From Simmondsia chinensis (lineage: Eukaryota; Streptophyta; Magnoliopsida; Caryophyllales; Simmondsiaceae): a DNA stretch of 64,000 bases. Positions within the stretch are counted from its first letter, which is position 1. Every line of letters begins with the position of its first letter. The stretch lies in contig JAGTTD010000018.1 of NCBI GenBank assembly GCA_018398585.1, positions 8,501,501 to 8,565,500 on the forward strand. Reading direction: 5' to 3'. The position numbers and the translations under genes are program-made. The notes under the pieces were generated by a model, which did no database searches, had not been told where the DNA came from, and saw only the letters and a list, made by a program, of their open reading frames with translations. Positions 12,401 through 22,660 of this stretch are shown piece by piece.

Positions 12401-13714
12401 TTACACACCACTAATTACTTGAAACATACCTATCCAAGTTGATTTTACACCATTACACCACTAATTACTTAAAACATACCTATATAAGTTGATTTTTCAC
12501 CATTAAAACCAATCATACACCGTGTATGATTGATTATACACCATTAATTACTTGAAACATATCTATATAAGTTAATTTTGCACCATTATAACTTATCATA
12601 CACCATGTATAATTGATCATACACCACTAATTACTTGAAACATACCTATATAAGTTGATTTTACACCATTAAAACCTATCATACACTGTGTATGATTGAT
12701 CATACACCACTAATTACTTAAACCACACTAAAAATAAGTTGATTTCACACCATACACGTAATTACTTAAAAAACATGCAAAAGTTAATTTTACACAATTA
12801 AGACTTATCATACACGGTGTATAATAAGTCATACACAATTAAATACTTGAAACACACTTGTACAAGTTGATTTTACACAATTAAAACTTATCATACACCG
12901 TGTATGATAAGTCATATACCACTAATTATTTGAAACATAACTATATAAGTTGATTTTACACAATTAACACTTATCATATACCGTGTATGATAAGTCATAC
13001 ACCACTAATTACTTGAAACATACCTATATAAGTTGATTTTACACCATTAAAACCTATCATACACCGTGTATGATTGATCATACACCACTAATTACTTAAA
13101 CCACACTAAAACAAATTGATTTCACACCATACACCCGTAATTACTTGAAAAATACCTGGAATAGTTGATTTTACATGATTTAAACCAATCATACACGTTG
13201 TTTGATTGATCATACACCATTAACGACTTCAAAAACACCAACACAATATGATAATACACCATTTGAGCCAATCATTCACCGTGTATGATTAATCATATAC
13301 TATTAATGACTTGAATCACACCTGAACAAGTTGATTTCACACTATTAAAACCTATCATAAACGGTGTATGATTAATCATACACCATTAATGACTTGAAAC
13401 ACACCGAAACAAGTTGATTTCACACCATTAAAACCTATCCTGCACGGTGTATGATTGATCATACATTACTAATTACTTGAAACACACCTAAATAAGTTGA
13501 TTTTACACCATTAAAACCAACATGCACGGTGTATGATTAATCATACACCATTAGCGACTTGAAATACACCAACACAACTTGTTAATACACCATTTAAACC
13601 AATCATACACGGTGTATGATTAATCATACACCATTAATGAGTTGAAACACACAAAAAGAAAATTATAATACACCATTTACACCAATCATGCACCATAAAT
13701 GACTTGTAACACAC
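9476..13714 (-). repeat. MULE C right tandem array (215-bp higher-order period, ~4.2 kb)
   Basis: Inverted relative to the left array: catacaccgtgtatgattga, cactatttacttcaaataca, aatataagttgattttacac and so on. The marker catacaccgtgtatgattga begins at 9820, 10034, 10249, 10464, 10658, 10853, 11068, 11283 and 11498. Steps are 214-215 bp, except two of 194-195 bp where one sub-unit part is missing. From about 11560 the sub-unit order changes and approaches that of the left arm. ORFs with MIIHHYLLQIHQY-like repeats are by-products of the array. Confidence 0.92.
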
Positions 13715-14327
13715 CAACCTCATATGATAGAGATCCATTAACGACCAATTCATGAAATGATCATTTTACCATCAATGTCTGATCTGAAAACCGTGAAATG
13801 TGTAATGACTCAACCTTGAACCTACCGCAATGCCACAATGCTTCAAACCCGTTCTTACAAAGCCTTCTTCTGCTTCCAAAGCCACCACAAACAACTATCC
13901 AAGGGCCCAAGTAGGACGAGGAAACACGCAGGACGCTGAGAATGGAGCTCGAAAATTCGAAAATAATATTTTTTTTTGACAGATGAATTTGAAAACAATA
14001 AAAGAAGAAGAAAGAAGAGAGAATGAGATATCTCTGTTCACAAAAAAATAGAGAGAATGAGATATGAGAGAAGGAAGACAAATGGGCGGGAAAGGAATGG
14101 AAAGAAAGAATGAAAAGAATGAAAAAAGTCAAAAAGTTTCCTTTTACATTAAATGAAAGAATGGAATTCTACATTGCTTTAAATGAGGAGAGAGTAGGGG
14201 AGAGAGAGAGTGGACAGGTGGGATTTTGAAGTAGGAGGGGCAATTTTATCCAAAAAAGTCTATTTAAGGTTTGAGGGGTCTAAAAAAGATTGAGGGGGGC
14301 TGGAGGGTCTAAACCGTACGATTTTCC
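13715..14327 (-). repeat. MULE C right terminal inverted repeat
   Basis: Reverse complement of 6506-7110 with scattered substitutions and small indels. Confidence 0.9.
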
Positions 14328-14423
14328 AAATATTTTTAAAGAAAGGGACAATAACAATTAAAGACAATTTAAGACAATTAAAAATCAAAGAAAATTACAA
14401 AAATAAATCATGAATGTCGCCTA
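14328..14423 (-). other. Element B leader, part next to the primer site
   Basis: Starts with aaatatttt (14328-14336), the right target duplication of MULE C, and runs to the primer site. AT-rich and non-coding. Confidence 0.75.
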
Positions 14424-14444
14424 GTCCTCGGCAATGGCACCAAA
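14424..14444 (-). other. Primer binding site of element B (tRNA-Asp type)
   Basis: The minus strand reads ttggtgccattgccgagga four bases after the LTR end. This is close to the TGGCGCCGTTGCCGGGGA site of Athila/Tat elements and better preserved than that of element A. Confidence 0.85.
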
Positions 14445-14448
14445 ATCT

Positions 14449-15928
14449 TGATGTGTTTTTCTGCGTCTATCAAAATTTAATATAAAATCCTATCTATTAA
14501 ACACACCTAAATTGAAGTGCAGGGCGAGAGAGTGTCGAACCACAGGGACTAAGAGTGCGTGAATTTACTCTATGACTTAAATTGATTTGAATAAAATTGA
14601 GAGATTTTTGTATTAATTAACCTAAGGAAATAAGAATTAAACTAAAATAATCTACTTCTAATTGAAAAAGTGTATTAAATTGGAACCTAGGGTTTCGAAT
14701 CCATTGTTAGCCAATTACTTTTGCGTTAACTTTTAACTTGGGATTATTAATTGTTACACGAGTAGAGGTTTAGGTTACAAGCTTCAACCTACTAAGGTAA
14801 TGTTGTTAGTATTGCGTATTGACCCTATCTAACTAAAGCATAAAGAAAATAGGCTCTACCTAATGTATTGTTAATTATCAAGTATTGACCCTATCTAACT
14901 GAAACATAGGGAAGATAGGCTTTAATTAGCAATTCGGTTAATACTATTGCTTGATTAATTAATCCTAAGGCTACAAGCATAAAGAATTAATTTATAAATA
15001 TCAATATCAACAATTAAAAGTTACAAATTCAATAATCATGTCAATTGAATAAACAATAAAAATATAATGCTTCAAAGTATTTATCTCGACTAAGCAATTC
15101 ATATAAACAATCAAATTAACCTGAATTAAAAGTAAACAAAAGTAAAGGCTAAGATTTCATCTAACCCCAGAGAGCAAGTTAGCTCTCCATCAAGCATGCT
15201 CCGATGAAGAAGAAGTCGAAGAAACTCATGTTGATCTCCACACTAATTTCGCTCTTGTTCCCATTTAATGAAAAATTAAAATAAAGAAAAGAAAGGAAAA
15301 GGAAAAGAAAGAACAGAGAGAGAGAGAGTTGAGCCAAAGGCGGTGAAGATCCAGAACAGAGACCCCCGGTTCTCCACCCCAAAAACAAACCTTATATCCT
15401 CACAAACACCGACCCTGCTCTTATCTGTGCCCTAGCGGATCTGGGCCGTGGTTTGGGCTGTTGGTGGCGGGACGGTGAACAGGTTGCGTTTGGGATGGGT
15501 ATGTTGGTGACGAATCGGGCTGGTGGCGTGGGTCGGTTGCAGGTGCCGGTGTCGGTCTGGGCTATTCATGGGCTTGGGGTTGATGGGCTGGGGGTTGGAT
15601 TTGGGCCAGCGTTGGTGGTGACGGAGTGCTGGTGGCGTGCTGTTAGGCTGGCGGTGTGAACAGGGCTGTTTGGGCCTATGTTTTTGGCCTGATACTGGTC
15701 GGGCTCGAGTCCCGAGCTTATACGTTCATGTCCCAAATCTCGATTGACTTGATTTAATTGTTTATGCATCGAATTTGCCTTATTTGCACCAAAATTTGAC
15801 AATTTTTGGAACTTTAATTTCAAACCTGTTAAACATAAAAATTGCCAATATGAGTGTAAAATTATAATTAAATAGGTGAAAAATAATTAAAATATCAATT
15901 AAAAGATGCGTAAATATGAGACGCATCA
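14449..15928 (-). repeat. Element B 5' LTR
   Basis: 1480 bp, same ends as 666-2100. Extra bases relative to the 3' LTR lie mainly in the GC-rich part around 15540-15580. A minus-strand atataagg is at about 15393-15400. Confidence 0.92.
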
Positions 15929-17293
15929 GTGTATAATTATTCATATCATTTAAGGTTCAATTATTAATAATTTTATATCTAATTTTTATCGCTTTTGCTC
16001 ATTTTTTCTCATTTTTCGCTCTTATTGTTATGCTAATTCTTGCTACATTTTATCGTAAATCAACAAACGAAAGCAAGATATGATAAACAAAGCAAAAATC
16101 AAGCAACTTGTATCAATTTGAAAGCAAAACACATGGCTACGGCAAAGTTCATGTATAAGTTGTTGCAAATTGCAAACTTTGGTAGCAAAATCAACAAATC
16201 ACAAGCAAGGGTAGAATTTACACTTAAAATATGCATACAACTTGCAATAAGGATTGATTTTGGGTGGTGGAAGAAGAAAAAAAATGAAGGAAAAAGCGAG
16301 TTGTATCAAGTTGCAAAAGAGGGCGGCAATATAAGCAAATAAGGATGAAATTGATGTAATTTTTTATTTTTTGAATTTGCAACTTGAAATGCTATAAATA
16401 GAGGATGAAATCTGGAGTTTTGGGCATCACTCATTCAGAAAAACAAAGATCCAAAGCTAAAGAGATTGAGAAAAAACCGTGAGGGAAGAAGAAAAGAAAA
16501 GAAGGAAGAAGTTTGGTTTGTAATTTTTCAGTTCAGGTTCTTTTCTATCCTTTTGTTCTTTAGTTCATGAATTTTGTATTAGTTTTTTCTTTATATTATG
16601 TCTACCATGAACTAATTTTGTCTTTGCAAGGCTACGATGTAGCCTAAATTGTAATATATGCTCTTTTCTAATTCGACATATTCAAGGTTTCTTTATGGCG
16701 TAGTTGAAGTGTATATCATCGTTCTTCATGAGTTTTGAATGCTTGACCACCATTCAAAGCCTGTAATGATTCATAATGAGTTTGAAAGGAGATTTATGAT
16801 GATTGCTAAAGTGATAAACACCACAAATTGAGCGAACGCTAGAGGTAGATTAACGCAATTTGTGTGGTCTTAAGTGAACACTACGGATCTTTATAATTCT
16901 TTTCTTATTTAAAATCGTACAAGAGATTGATAAGAGTATGCTAAGTGTTGCTTGAGAAAGAGTATCTAATAAATTAGGGTTTTCAACTATCAACATGTAA
17001 TGACAACTTGAATACTGAGAATAGAAAGACGTATTAATGCAACTAGGTGAAATCGGATGCCTTGGATCTTATTGAATCAGAAAAATTTTCAAAAAAATTC
17101 AATAACCACGTTTAGTTATTTTCATTTTGTTTGTTTCATTTAAAAAACTGCAAATTTTGGTCTTTCAAATTTTTTTGAAACTAGTAATTTCGGTACTTAT
17201 TCAATAAACAATCCTCGTGGGATGATAATCTACTCATTTTGGTATTATTTGATATGACTTAGTGCACTTGCTAAAAAAACACATTAAGCATCA
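15929..17293 (+). repeat. Element A 5' LTR, main part (first 20 bp lie at 646-665)
   Basis: From about 15950 the sequence aligns with the 3' LTR at 42340-43880: the shared blocks include the region before the TATA box, the TATA box, the gggaagaagaaa tract and the segment ending near the PBS. The first 20 bp of this LTR are at 646-665, separated by insertion of element B. The LTR ends in gcatca at 17293, giving TGAT...ATCA ends. The two A LTRs are clearly diverged, with many substitutions and small indels, so A is the oldest layer. Confidence 0.85.
16393..16400 (+). promoter_or_regulatory. TATA box of element A 5' LTR
   Basis: TATAAATA lies in the middle of the LTR, as expected for the U3/R boundary. 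The same motif in the same context recurs in the 3' LTR at 42981-42988. Transcription would start about 30 bp downstream; that start is inferred. Confidence 0.65.
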
Positions 17294-17320
17294 AGTTTTT
17301 GACGTCGTTACTGGGGATTG
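17294..17320 (+). other. Primer binding site of element A (tRNA-Asp type, degenerate)
   Basis: Just after the LTR end the sequence reads tttttgacgtcgttactggg. This is a decayed form of the TGGCGCCGTTGCCGGGGA site that primes Athila/Tat elements. Its position directly at the LTR edge defines the plus orientation of A. Confidence 0.75.
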
Positions 17321-17609
17321 TTTTTATTTGAGTGATATTGATACCACCCAATTTTAGCACTAATTTGAAGTTATTTTATTAAAACTTGTAAAATTTAGTT
17401 TAAAGAAGAAATCTCTTTTATTTCATTTATTTCATTCTCTTGGTTGAATTTGTAAAATTATTTTTATTTGAAATTTGTATAGAAACCCCCCCACCCCCAA
17501 ACCCTAAAATTTTGTTTTTGTTGAGTTTTGAGTTTTATTTATGTATTTTTGTGCTTTTTCATTATAGTTATCTTTATTTTGACTTTTAAGTTTGTGTTTT
17601 TTACTTTGT

Positions 17610-18197
17610 ATGAAAAATCAAAACCAAAATGAAATAATCCATTTGGATCCTGAAGTAGAAAGAACACTCCGACAAATTAGGAAAATCAAACGAATTCAAG
17701 CAATTGCTGATTAAAATAATGATAAGAGCTTTAAAAGATTCTGCTGTCCCAACTGTTAATAGATGCACCTCCAGCATCCAACCTCTGCTGTGCAAGCTAA
17801 CAATTTTGAAATTAAACCAGCGATTATATAAATGATTCGACAGGCTGTTCAGTTTAGTGGTCTGCCTAGTGAGGAGCCGAATTTACATATCACTAACTTT
17901 CTTGAGATATGTGATATATTTAAGCACAATGGCATCAGTGACTATGCCATTCGCTTAAGACTGTTCTCGTTCTCAATAAGAGACAAGGCCAAAGGATGGT
18001 TAATATCATTGCCGCCAGGTACTATCACCACATGGGCCGATTAGGCATAAAAATTTCTTGCTAAATATTTTCTACCAACCAAATCAGCCAAAATAAGGAA
18101 TGACATTAACCTTTTTGCCCAATATGATATGGAATCATTGTATGAAGCATGGGAATGCTATAAAGATCTTTTAAGAAGGTGTCCACACCATGGTTTA
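17610..18197 (+). pseudogene. gag: Element A gag, N-terminal part (interrupted by solo LTR D)
   Basis: Capsid-type Gag of the Athila/Tat group, which would package element RNA into virus-like particles. The best start is ATG at 17610 (MKNQNQNE...), followed by the family's RTLRQIRKIK-like N-terminus. The capsid homology block includes LRLFSFSIRDKAKGWLISLP and PPGTITTWAD, and then the conserved CPHHG. Several in-frame stops (for example after QAIAD and TTWAD) and a frameshift near 17700-17760 show it is dead. At 18197 the frame is cut exactly after CPHHGL by insertion D and resumes at 19299 with PVWMQ. Confidence 0.85.
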
Positions 18198-19293
18198 TGT
18201 CACAGCTATTTTATGAACTAACTGTGATGGCGATGAGATTCGCTCACCCAGCCTATAAGAACATAAAAATGAAATGAAATCAAGAGGCTTTAAAACGAAA
18301 ATATGAGAGAAAAGAATCATACGAAATAAAGGCTATTTTTCATTAATTATTTCTGAGATTACAAGCCCCCCTAAATGAATGCAAATTACACATATTTATA
18401 GACCTTGACAACCCTAAGGTCATGGGTAACCGTCCCCGCCCTTTTTCCCCTCTTTCTCCAAGCCGTGCCCCACTCTCTCTTGCATGCCGTGGGCGGTTAC
18501 TAGTCAAGCTGGTCAAAGCACATGTCTTATTTAATTAGGCGCCACATTTAAACTGGCGGTTACCTCGACTTCAGCCCACTCTTCCATTTTCCCGCTCTTT
18601 TCTTTGTTTGAACTGGTCAAGGCTCTTTCCCACTTCTTTTCCTTTGGTAACCGTCTCCAATATATGTCACATGTTCTTTTTTTTATCATTCTTCAAGGTC
18701 GGGCTTCATTGGGCCTCATTGGGCCTACTTGGGCCTAGGCCGGGCCAGTGCCCTGCACTGGGCCCGTGCCTATCGCTACTCGTCTGCGCCCTTGGGCCAG
18801 CCCAGTGCCGTGCCCTGGGCCTTGTCATGACACTACCTAGGTCGGGCCTTGCCTATGTCCTGACATTGTCTAGGACCGAGCCAAGTCCTTGTCAAGACAT
18901 TTTCTGGGGCTGAGCCTGGGCCTTGTCATGACACTGTCCTGGGTCGTGCCAGACCCTTGTCACGACACTGTCCTAGGCCTTGCTTGGCCCTTGTCATGGC
19001 ACTATCATGGGCCATGCCAGGTCCTTGTCACGACACTGTCCGGGGCCAAGCATGGCCCTTATCATGACACTGTCTGGGGCCGAGCCTGGCCCTTGTCATG
19101 ACATGTCTTGGCTCTGCGTCCGTCTCGGTTCCCACTTTGTCTATCACCTAGGCCTAGGTCCGTTGAGGCCTAATGCACCCTTACCTGAGTGCGCACCTTG
19201 TCCACATGATGCCAATCTTTGGCGGCCCATCTGACACGGCACAGGCACAAGGCACACACCTGTGCCCCGATCCTTGGTGTCACGGGTCTTACA
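18198..19293. mobile_element. Element D: solo LTR (1096 bp) inside A gag
   Basis: The segment starts tgtcacag and ends gtcttaca (TG...CA). It is flanked by a perfect 5-bp duplication gttta (18193-18197 and 19294-19298). Removing the segment and one gttta joins the gag codons for CPHHGL and PVWMQ in frame, so both ends are exact. No coding region, PBS or second LTR is present, which fits a solo LTR left by unequal recombination. A TATA-like tatttatag is near 18394. The 3' third is a GC-rich minisatellite. Confidence 0.85.
18820..19124. repeat. 34-bp GC-rich minisatellite within solo LTR D
   Basis: Units start with ccttgtcatgacactgtc. Unit starts were read at 18820, (18854), 18887, 18921, 18955, 18989, 19023, 19057 and 19091, so the period is 34 bp with about nine imperfect copies. 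Each unit carries gtcatgac or a variant, itself a short palindrome. The array is far richer in G+C than its surroundings. Long open frames across it are by-products of the repeat. Confidence 0.9.
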
Positions 19294-19298
19294 GTTTA

Positions 19299-19650
19299 CC
19301 AGTTTGGATGCAAGTCCAAACTTTTTATAATGGTTCGGCACCTAACACCCAAACAATGGCAGACGCGGCCGCTGGAGGAGCCTTAAACAACATGACACCC
19401 GATAAAGCATACGAGTTGCTAGAAGTAATGGCTAGCAACAACTATGTAAGAGCAGCAGATTGAACAATGCAAAGAAAACCTATAGGTATTCACGAAGTAG
19501 ACGCATTCACCACAATATCCACTCAAATTTTGATGATTCAGAAACAGTTAAGTAATCTCTTATACAAACATGCGAGTTTTGTGCTGGAAATCATGTGAGC
19601 ATAGAATGTCAGACAGAGAACTCTTTTGCCACATCAAGTCATGAGCAAGC
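19299..19650 (+). pseudogene. gag: Element A gag, C-terminal part with zinc knuckle
   Basis: The capsid frame resumes after solo LTR D with PVWMQVQTFYNG and DKAYELLEVMASNNY, typical of the end of the Athila/Tat capsid domain. A stop follows at about 19461. A decayed zinc knuckle, CEFCAGNHVSIEC (C-x2-C-x3-H-x4-C spacing), is encoded near 19570-19610. This is the nucleocapsid RNA-binding part of Gag. Stops and frame changes between the blocks mark it as a pseudogene. Confidence 0.8.
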
Positions 19651-19953
19651 AAATTTTGTTTCAAATTTTCATAAATCACAACACATACCTACTCTAACAC
19701 TTACAATGCTAGGTGAAGAAACCACCCAAATTTTTCATGGAGTAACTTAGGGTTCAAAAATAGCCCATTCACCCACCACCAAAAAAAAAAAAAAATTGAT
19801 CTCGAAGAAATGTTCAATAAGTTTATGCAAGAAACCACAAGTTTCATGCAAGAAACATGAACAAATCTTTGAAATCACAAAGCTTCTATTATTAACCTCG
19901 AGACCCAAATCGGACAAATTTCAAACCAACTCTCTGAAAGGTCTCAAGGTTCC

Positions 19954-20614
19954 TTGCCTAGTAACATAGTTGCTAACCCACGAGAGCATGTTAAGGAAAT
20001 TGAAATAAGAAGTGGAAAAACTCTGAATGAATCAACTCAGGCAACCAAGACCACAAAAAAGGAACAACCCATAATCGGCCTGTCCATAGACACGAGCCAA
20101 GAAATTGAAAATGAGGACGGGACAAAAATCCAAAATGAAGTTAAACTAACAAGGACTGAACCTCAACCCTACAAGCCACAGGTCCCGTTTCGTTATCGTT
20201 TGAAAAAGACAAAAGCAGATGAACAATTTGTTAAATTTTTGAAAGTTTGTGAAAAAATTACATATTAATGTCCATTTTGTTGATATGTTAGAGTAGATGC
20301 CCAAGTTCACAAAATTTATGAAGGAAATCTTATCTAATAAAAGGAGGTTGGGAGAATTCAAAATAGTGGCACTAATTGAAGAATGTAGTTCCATACTCCA
20401 AAAGACGTTACCTCCCTAGCTAAAAGATTTAGGAAGTTTCACTTTACCTTGCACCATTGGAACCATTAGCTTTGATAAAGTTTTATGTGATTTAGGTGCA
20501 AGCATTAATTTAATGCCATTCTATGCGTTCAGGAAGCTTGGCTTAGGAGAGGTGAAGCCAACTACACTATCTCTCAAAACTGTGGACAGATTGATCAAGT
20601 ACCCAAGAGTTATG
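19954..20614 (+). pseudogene. pro: Element A gag-pro linker and protease, first half (cut by element E)
   Basis: An open frame of 104 codons (19954-20268) encodes a hydrophilic linker with the conserved EIRSGK-like motif and a PFRYRLKK-like block preceding the protease. After stops and a frame change, the retropepsin-like core appears at about 20480-20540 (CDLGASINLMPF, with DLGAS as the active-site loop). The frame is cut at 20614 within the codons around YPRVM and continues at 37648 (VEDVLVKV). The enzyme would have cleaved the Gag-Pol precursor; stops make it non-functional. Confidence 0.8.
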
Positions 20615-21242
20615 TGTTTATAATGCTAGCCTGGTATTTTATATGCTTAGTTCTTATAGCTTGATACTTACTCACCCAGACACTTACAAGCACACAGACA
20701 AGGCATACCCAAGTTTGACCACCAGCATTGACTGCCAATGTTGATTGCCAGGCATTGACCGCTGGGAGTTGACCGCCAGCGTTGACCCCGATTTGGCTCT
20801 ATAAAAAGGGGGAAGGGGGGGGGGGGGGGTATTTCTCCAAGATTGAGGCAGGCTCTCTCTCTCTGGGACACTCAATCCCATTCTCTCTCTTTCTCCCTCT
20901 CAAGGCGACCCTTGCCTTAACCTCCCATCGTCCTTCACGGTCATCTCTCTGGAGCAATAACCGCTCCAACCTCCTACTCCTCTCAGGCTAAGTCCTTTTT
21001 ATATATTTTTTATATTTATTACCTGATTTCATTATTATTTCATGAGATAAATATTGACTTGAATGTCGGAGGGGTCCTCTGTAGGTTATTCCGCGAGCCC
21101 CTTTAATCGTTTGTTTGAATCTTGCAAGAAATGCCAAGCCGGGCATGTAGCAAGAGCTTGAGTTCAGCTCGTCTTACGAACCCCACCTCATACCGGACTC
21201 GCATATGGTGAATAAACTCACTTGACAAATTTGTCGTAAACA
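20615..21242 (+). repeat. Element E 5' LTR
   Basis: 628 bp, TGTTTA...TAAACA ends. It matches the 3' LTR throughout except for two blocks: the TATA/G-tract region at about 20796-20835 and about 100 bp near 21005-21110 are absent from the 3' copy. It contains repeated ttgaccgccag-like sub-motifs at 20715-20790 and a pyrimidine-rich TCTC tract. Confidence 0.9.
20800..20807 (+). promoter_or_regulatory. TATA box of element E 5' LTR, next to a G-tract
   Basis: TATAAAAA at 20800-20807 is followed at once by a G-rich run (20808-20829, broken by two A's). Neither is present in the 3' LTR. Confidence 0.55.
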
Positions 21243-21245
21243 TAA

Positions 21246-21264
21246 TTGGCGTTGTCTATAGGAA
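21246..21264 (+). other. Putative primer binding site of element E
   Basis: Three bases after the LTR end the sequence ttggcgttgtctataggaa resembles TGGCGCCGTCTGTGGGAA-type plant gypsy primer sites. The tRNA identity is uncertain. Confidence 0.5.
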
Positions 21265-21439
21265 GGATCACAAGCTCATGCTTGGCTTGATGTTTCTTGT
21301 CAGGTTCAAGCAAGGTAATTTTCTATATTTTTCGGGTTCCTTGGCCCTCTTTATTAAGGCCCACCTAAACAAAAAATTATAAAGAAAGTTTGGTTGAACA
21401 AGTTCAAGTGTGGCTGCACTATTTACACCCCTTTTTTTA

Positions 21440-22660
21440 TTTTTTCTTTGGGCAAGAAATATGAAAAATCATCATAAGCACCTAGAGCTCCTCAAGAGCT
21501 TTGTTTTGATATAAAATTCAATCTGTAACTCTTCACAGATTGAAAGTTTTGTCCATTTTAAGTTAAGGTAAGTTGTACGCCTTGTGTGCATCTAGCTCGC
21601 TCAAAGCCTTTTTTGGGTACTTTCTGTCATAAAACTTTCAAAAAATTTATTTGGACTTGTTTTGATATAAAATTCGATCCGTAATTCTTCACGGATTGAA
21701 AGTTACATCCGCTTTAAGTTGCAAGGTAAGTTGTAAGCCTTGTATGCGTCTAGCTTGCCCAAAGCCGTTTTTGGGTATTTCCTGCACCAAATGTTCAAAA
21801 CATTATTTGAGTACCTAGAAATCTACAAGAGCTTCACTTTGATATAAAATTTGATCCATAATTCTTCATGGATTGAAAGTTACGCTCGTTTTAAATTGTA
21901 AGATAAGTTATAATACCATATCCACGTCTAGCTCGCCCAGCTCACTTTTCGTGTACTTTATTACATCAAAAGTTCAAAAACTATTTATGTGTGCCTAGAG
22001 CTCCTCAAGAGCTTCGATTTGATATAAAATTTGGTCTATAACTCTTCACGAATTGAAAGTTACGCCCGTTTTAACTTGTAAGGTAAGCTAAATGTCTTAC
22101 TTGCATGTAGCTCGCCCAAGTAACTTTTCATGTACTTTCTTTCTTCAAAAGTTCAAAATTTTTCTATGAGTGCATAGAGCGCTTCAAGAGCTTTCTTTTG
22201 AGATAAAATTCAACCCATAACTCTTTATAGATCAAAAGTTATGCATGTCTTAAATTGTACAGTAATTTACCTAACCACAACGACCAATTTGTTGTCTCGA
22301 TTCACCTTTTTTATGGTTTCTTTGATCCGAAAGCTTGAAAAATCATTGTAGTTATATATAAATCTTCAAGAGATTCGTCTTGATGGGTGATTTGACTACT
22401 AATTCTTGAGGGATTAAGAGCTATGTTTGTTCAAGTCTCATAGTCAATTTATATAAGCTACCAATCACTACCGTATCTGAGAAACTCTCACCAAGTCTTT
22501 ATTATCTTTTCTTCCAACTATGAGAAATTATATTGGTTGTGTAAAGCTCTTCAAGGGCTTTGTTCTAATACTTGGTTCGCTCTCTAACTCTAAATGAGGC
22601 AAAAGTTATGTTTGTTTAAAGTTACATGAACATGATAAAGAAAAAGAGAGACAAATAAAA
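21440..22660 (+). repeat. Element E array 1: degenerate ~180-bp tandem repeat
   Basis: The block tttgatataaaatt...gat, followed by an acggattgaaagttacgc-type segment and by agctcgcccaaag, recurs. Starts were read at about 21504, 21660, 21838, 22018, 22197, 22378 and 22564, so spacing is about 156 then 178-186 bp. There are seven units, the last two strongly diverged. There is no open frame along the array. Confidence 0.8.

Larger units (their letters stand above)
6506..14327. mobile_element. Element C: 7.8-kb foldback-type MULE with inverted tandem arrays and a Ulp1 fragment
   Basis: Both ends carry the same sequence in opposite orientation: gggaaatcgtacgatttaga at 6506 and, on the minus strand from 14327, ggaaaatcgtacggtttaga. 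The non-repetitive terminal inverted repeats are about 605-613 bp, and homology continues inward into inverted tandem-repeat arms. The flanks are aaatttttt and aaatatttt, a 9-bp duplication with one mismatch, the size made by Mutator-type transposases. No transposase is encoded. The centre encodes the end of a C48 (Ulp1-like) peptidase, a passenger known from plant Kaonashi-type MULEs. The architecture also recalls Arabidopsis foldback (FARE) elements. Confidence 0.85.
666..15928 (-). mobile_element. Element B: internally deleted Athila-like retrotransposon in A's 5' LTR
   Basis: LTRs are at 14449-15928 (5') and 666-2100 (3'), with TGATG...CATCA ends. Target duplications are gtata (661-665) and gtgta (15929-15933), one mismatch. 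The minus-strand order is LTR, tRNA-Asp-like primer site, leader, gag, protease, residual pol, polypurine tract, LTR. By eye the first 220 bp of the two LTRs differ at about 8 positions, so B is clearly younger than A. The RT core, RNase H and integrase are missing, so B is non-autonomous. Its leader holds MULE C. Confidence 0.9.

Noticed and set aside
7111..13714. CRISPR-like regularly spaced palindromic repeats
   Set aside because: The spacers are themselves repeated, the period is 60-83 and 215 bp, there are no cas genes, and the context is a plant transposon.
18608..19234. Overlapping plus-strand ORFs with repeated short peptides
   Set aside because: They lie in the solo LTR and its GC-rich 34-bp minisatellite; no domain, and overlapping frames are open because stops are rare in GC-rich repeats.
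20808..20829. G-run as an assembly artefact
   Set aside because: Cannot be decided from sequence; it sits in a consistent LTR context, so it was kept as a real difference but with low weight.
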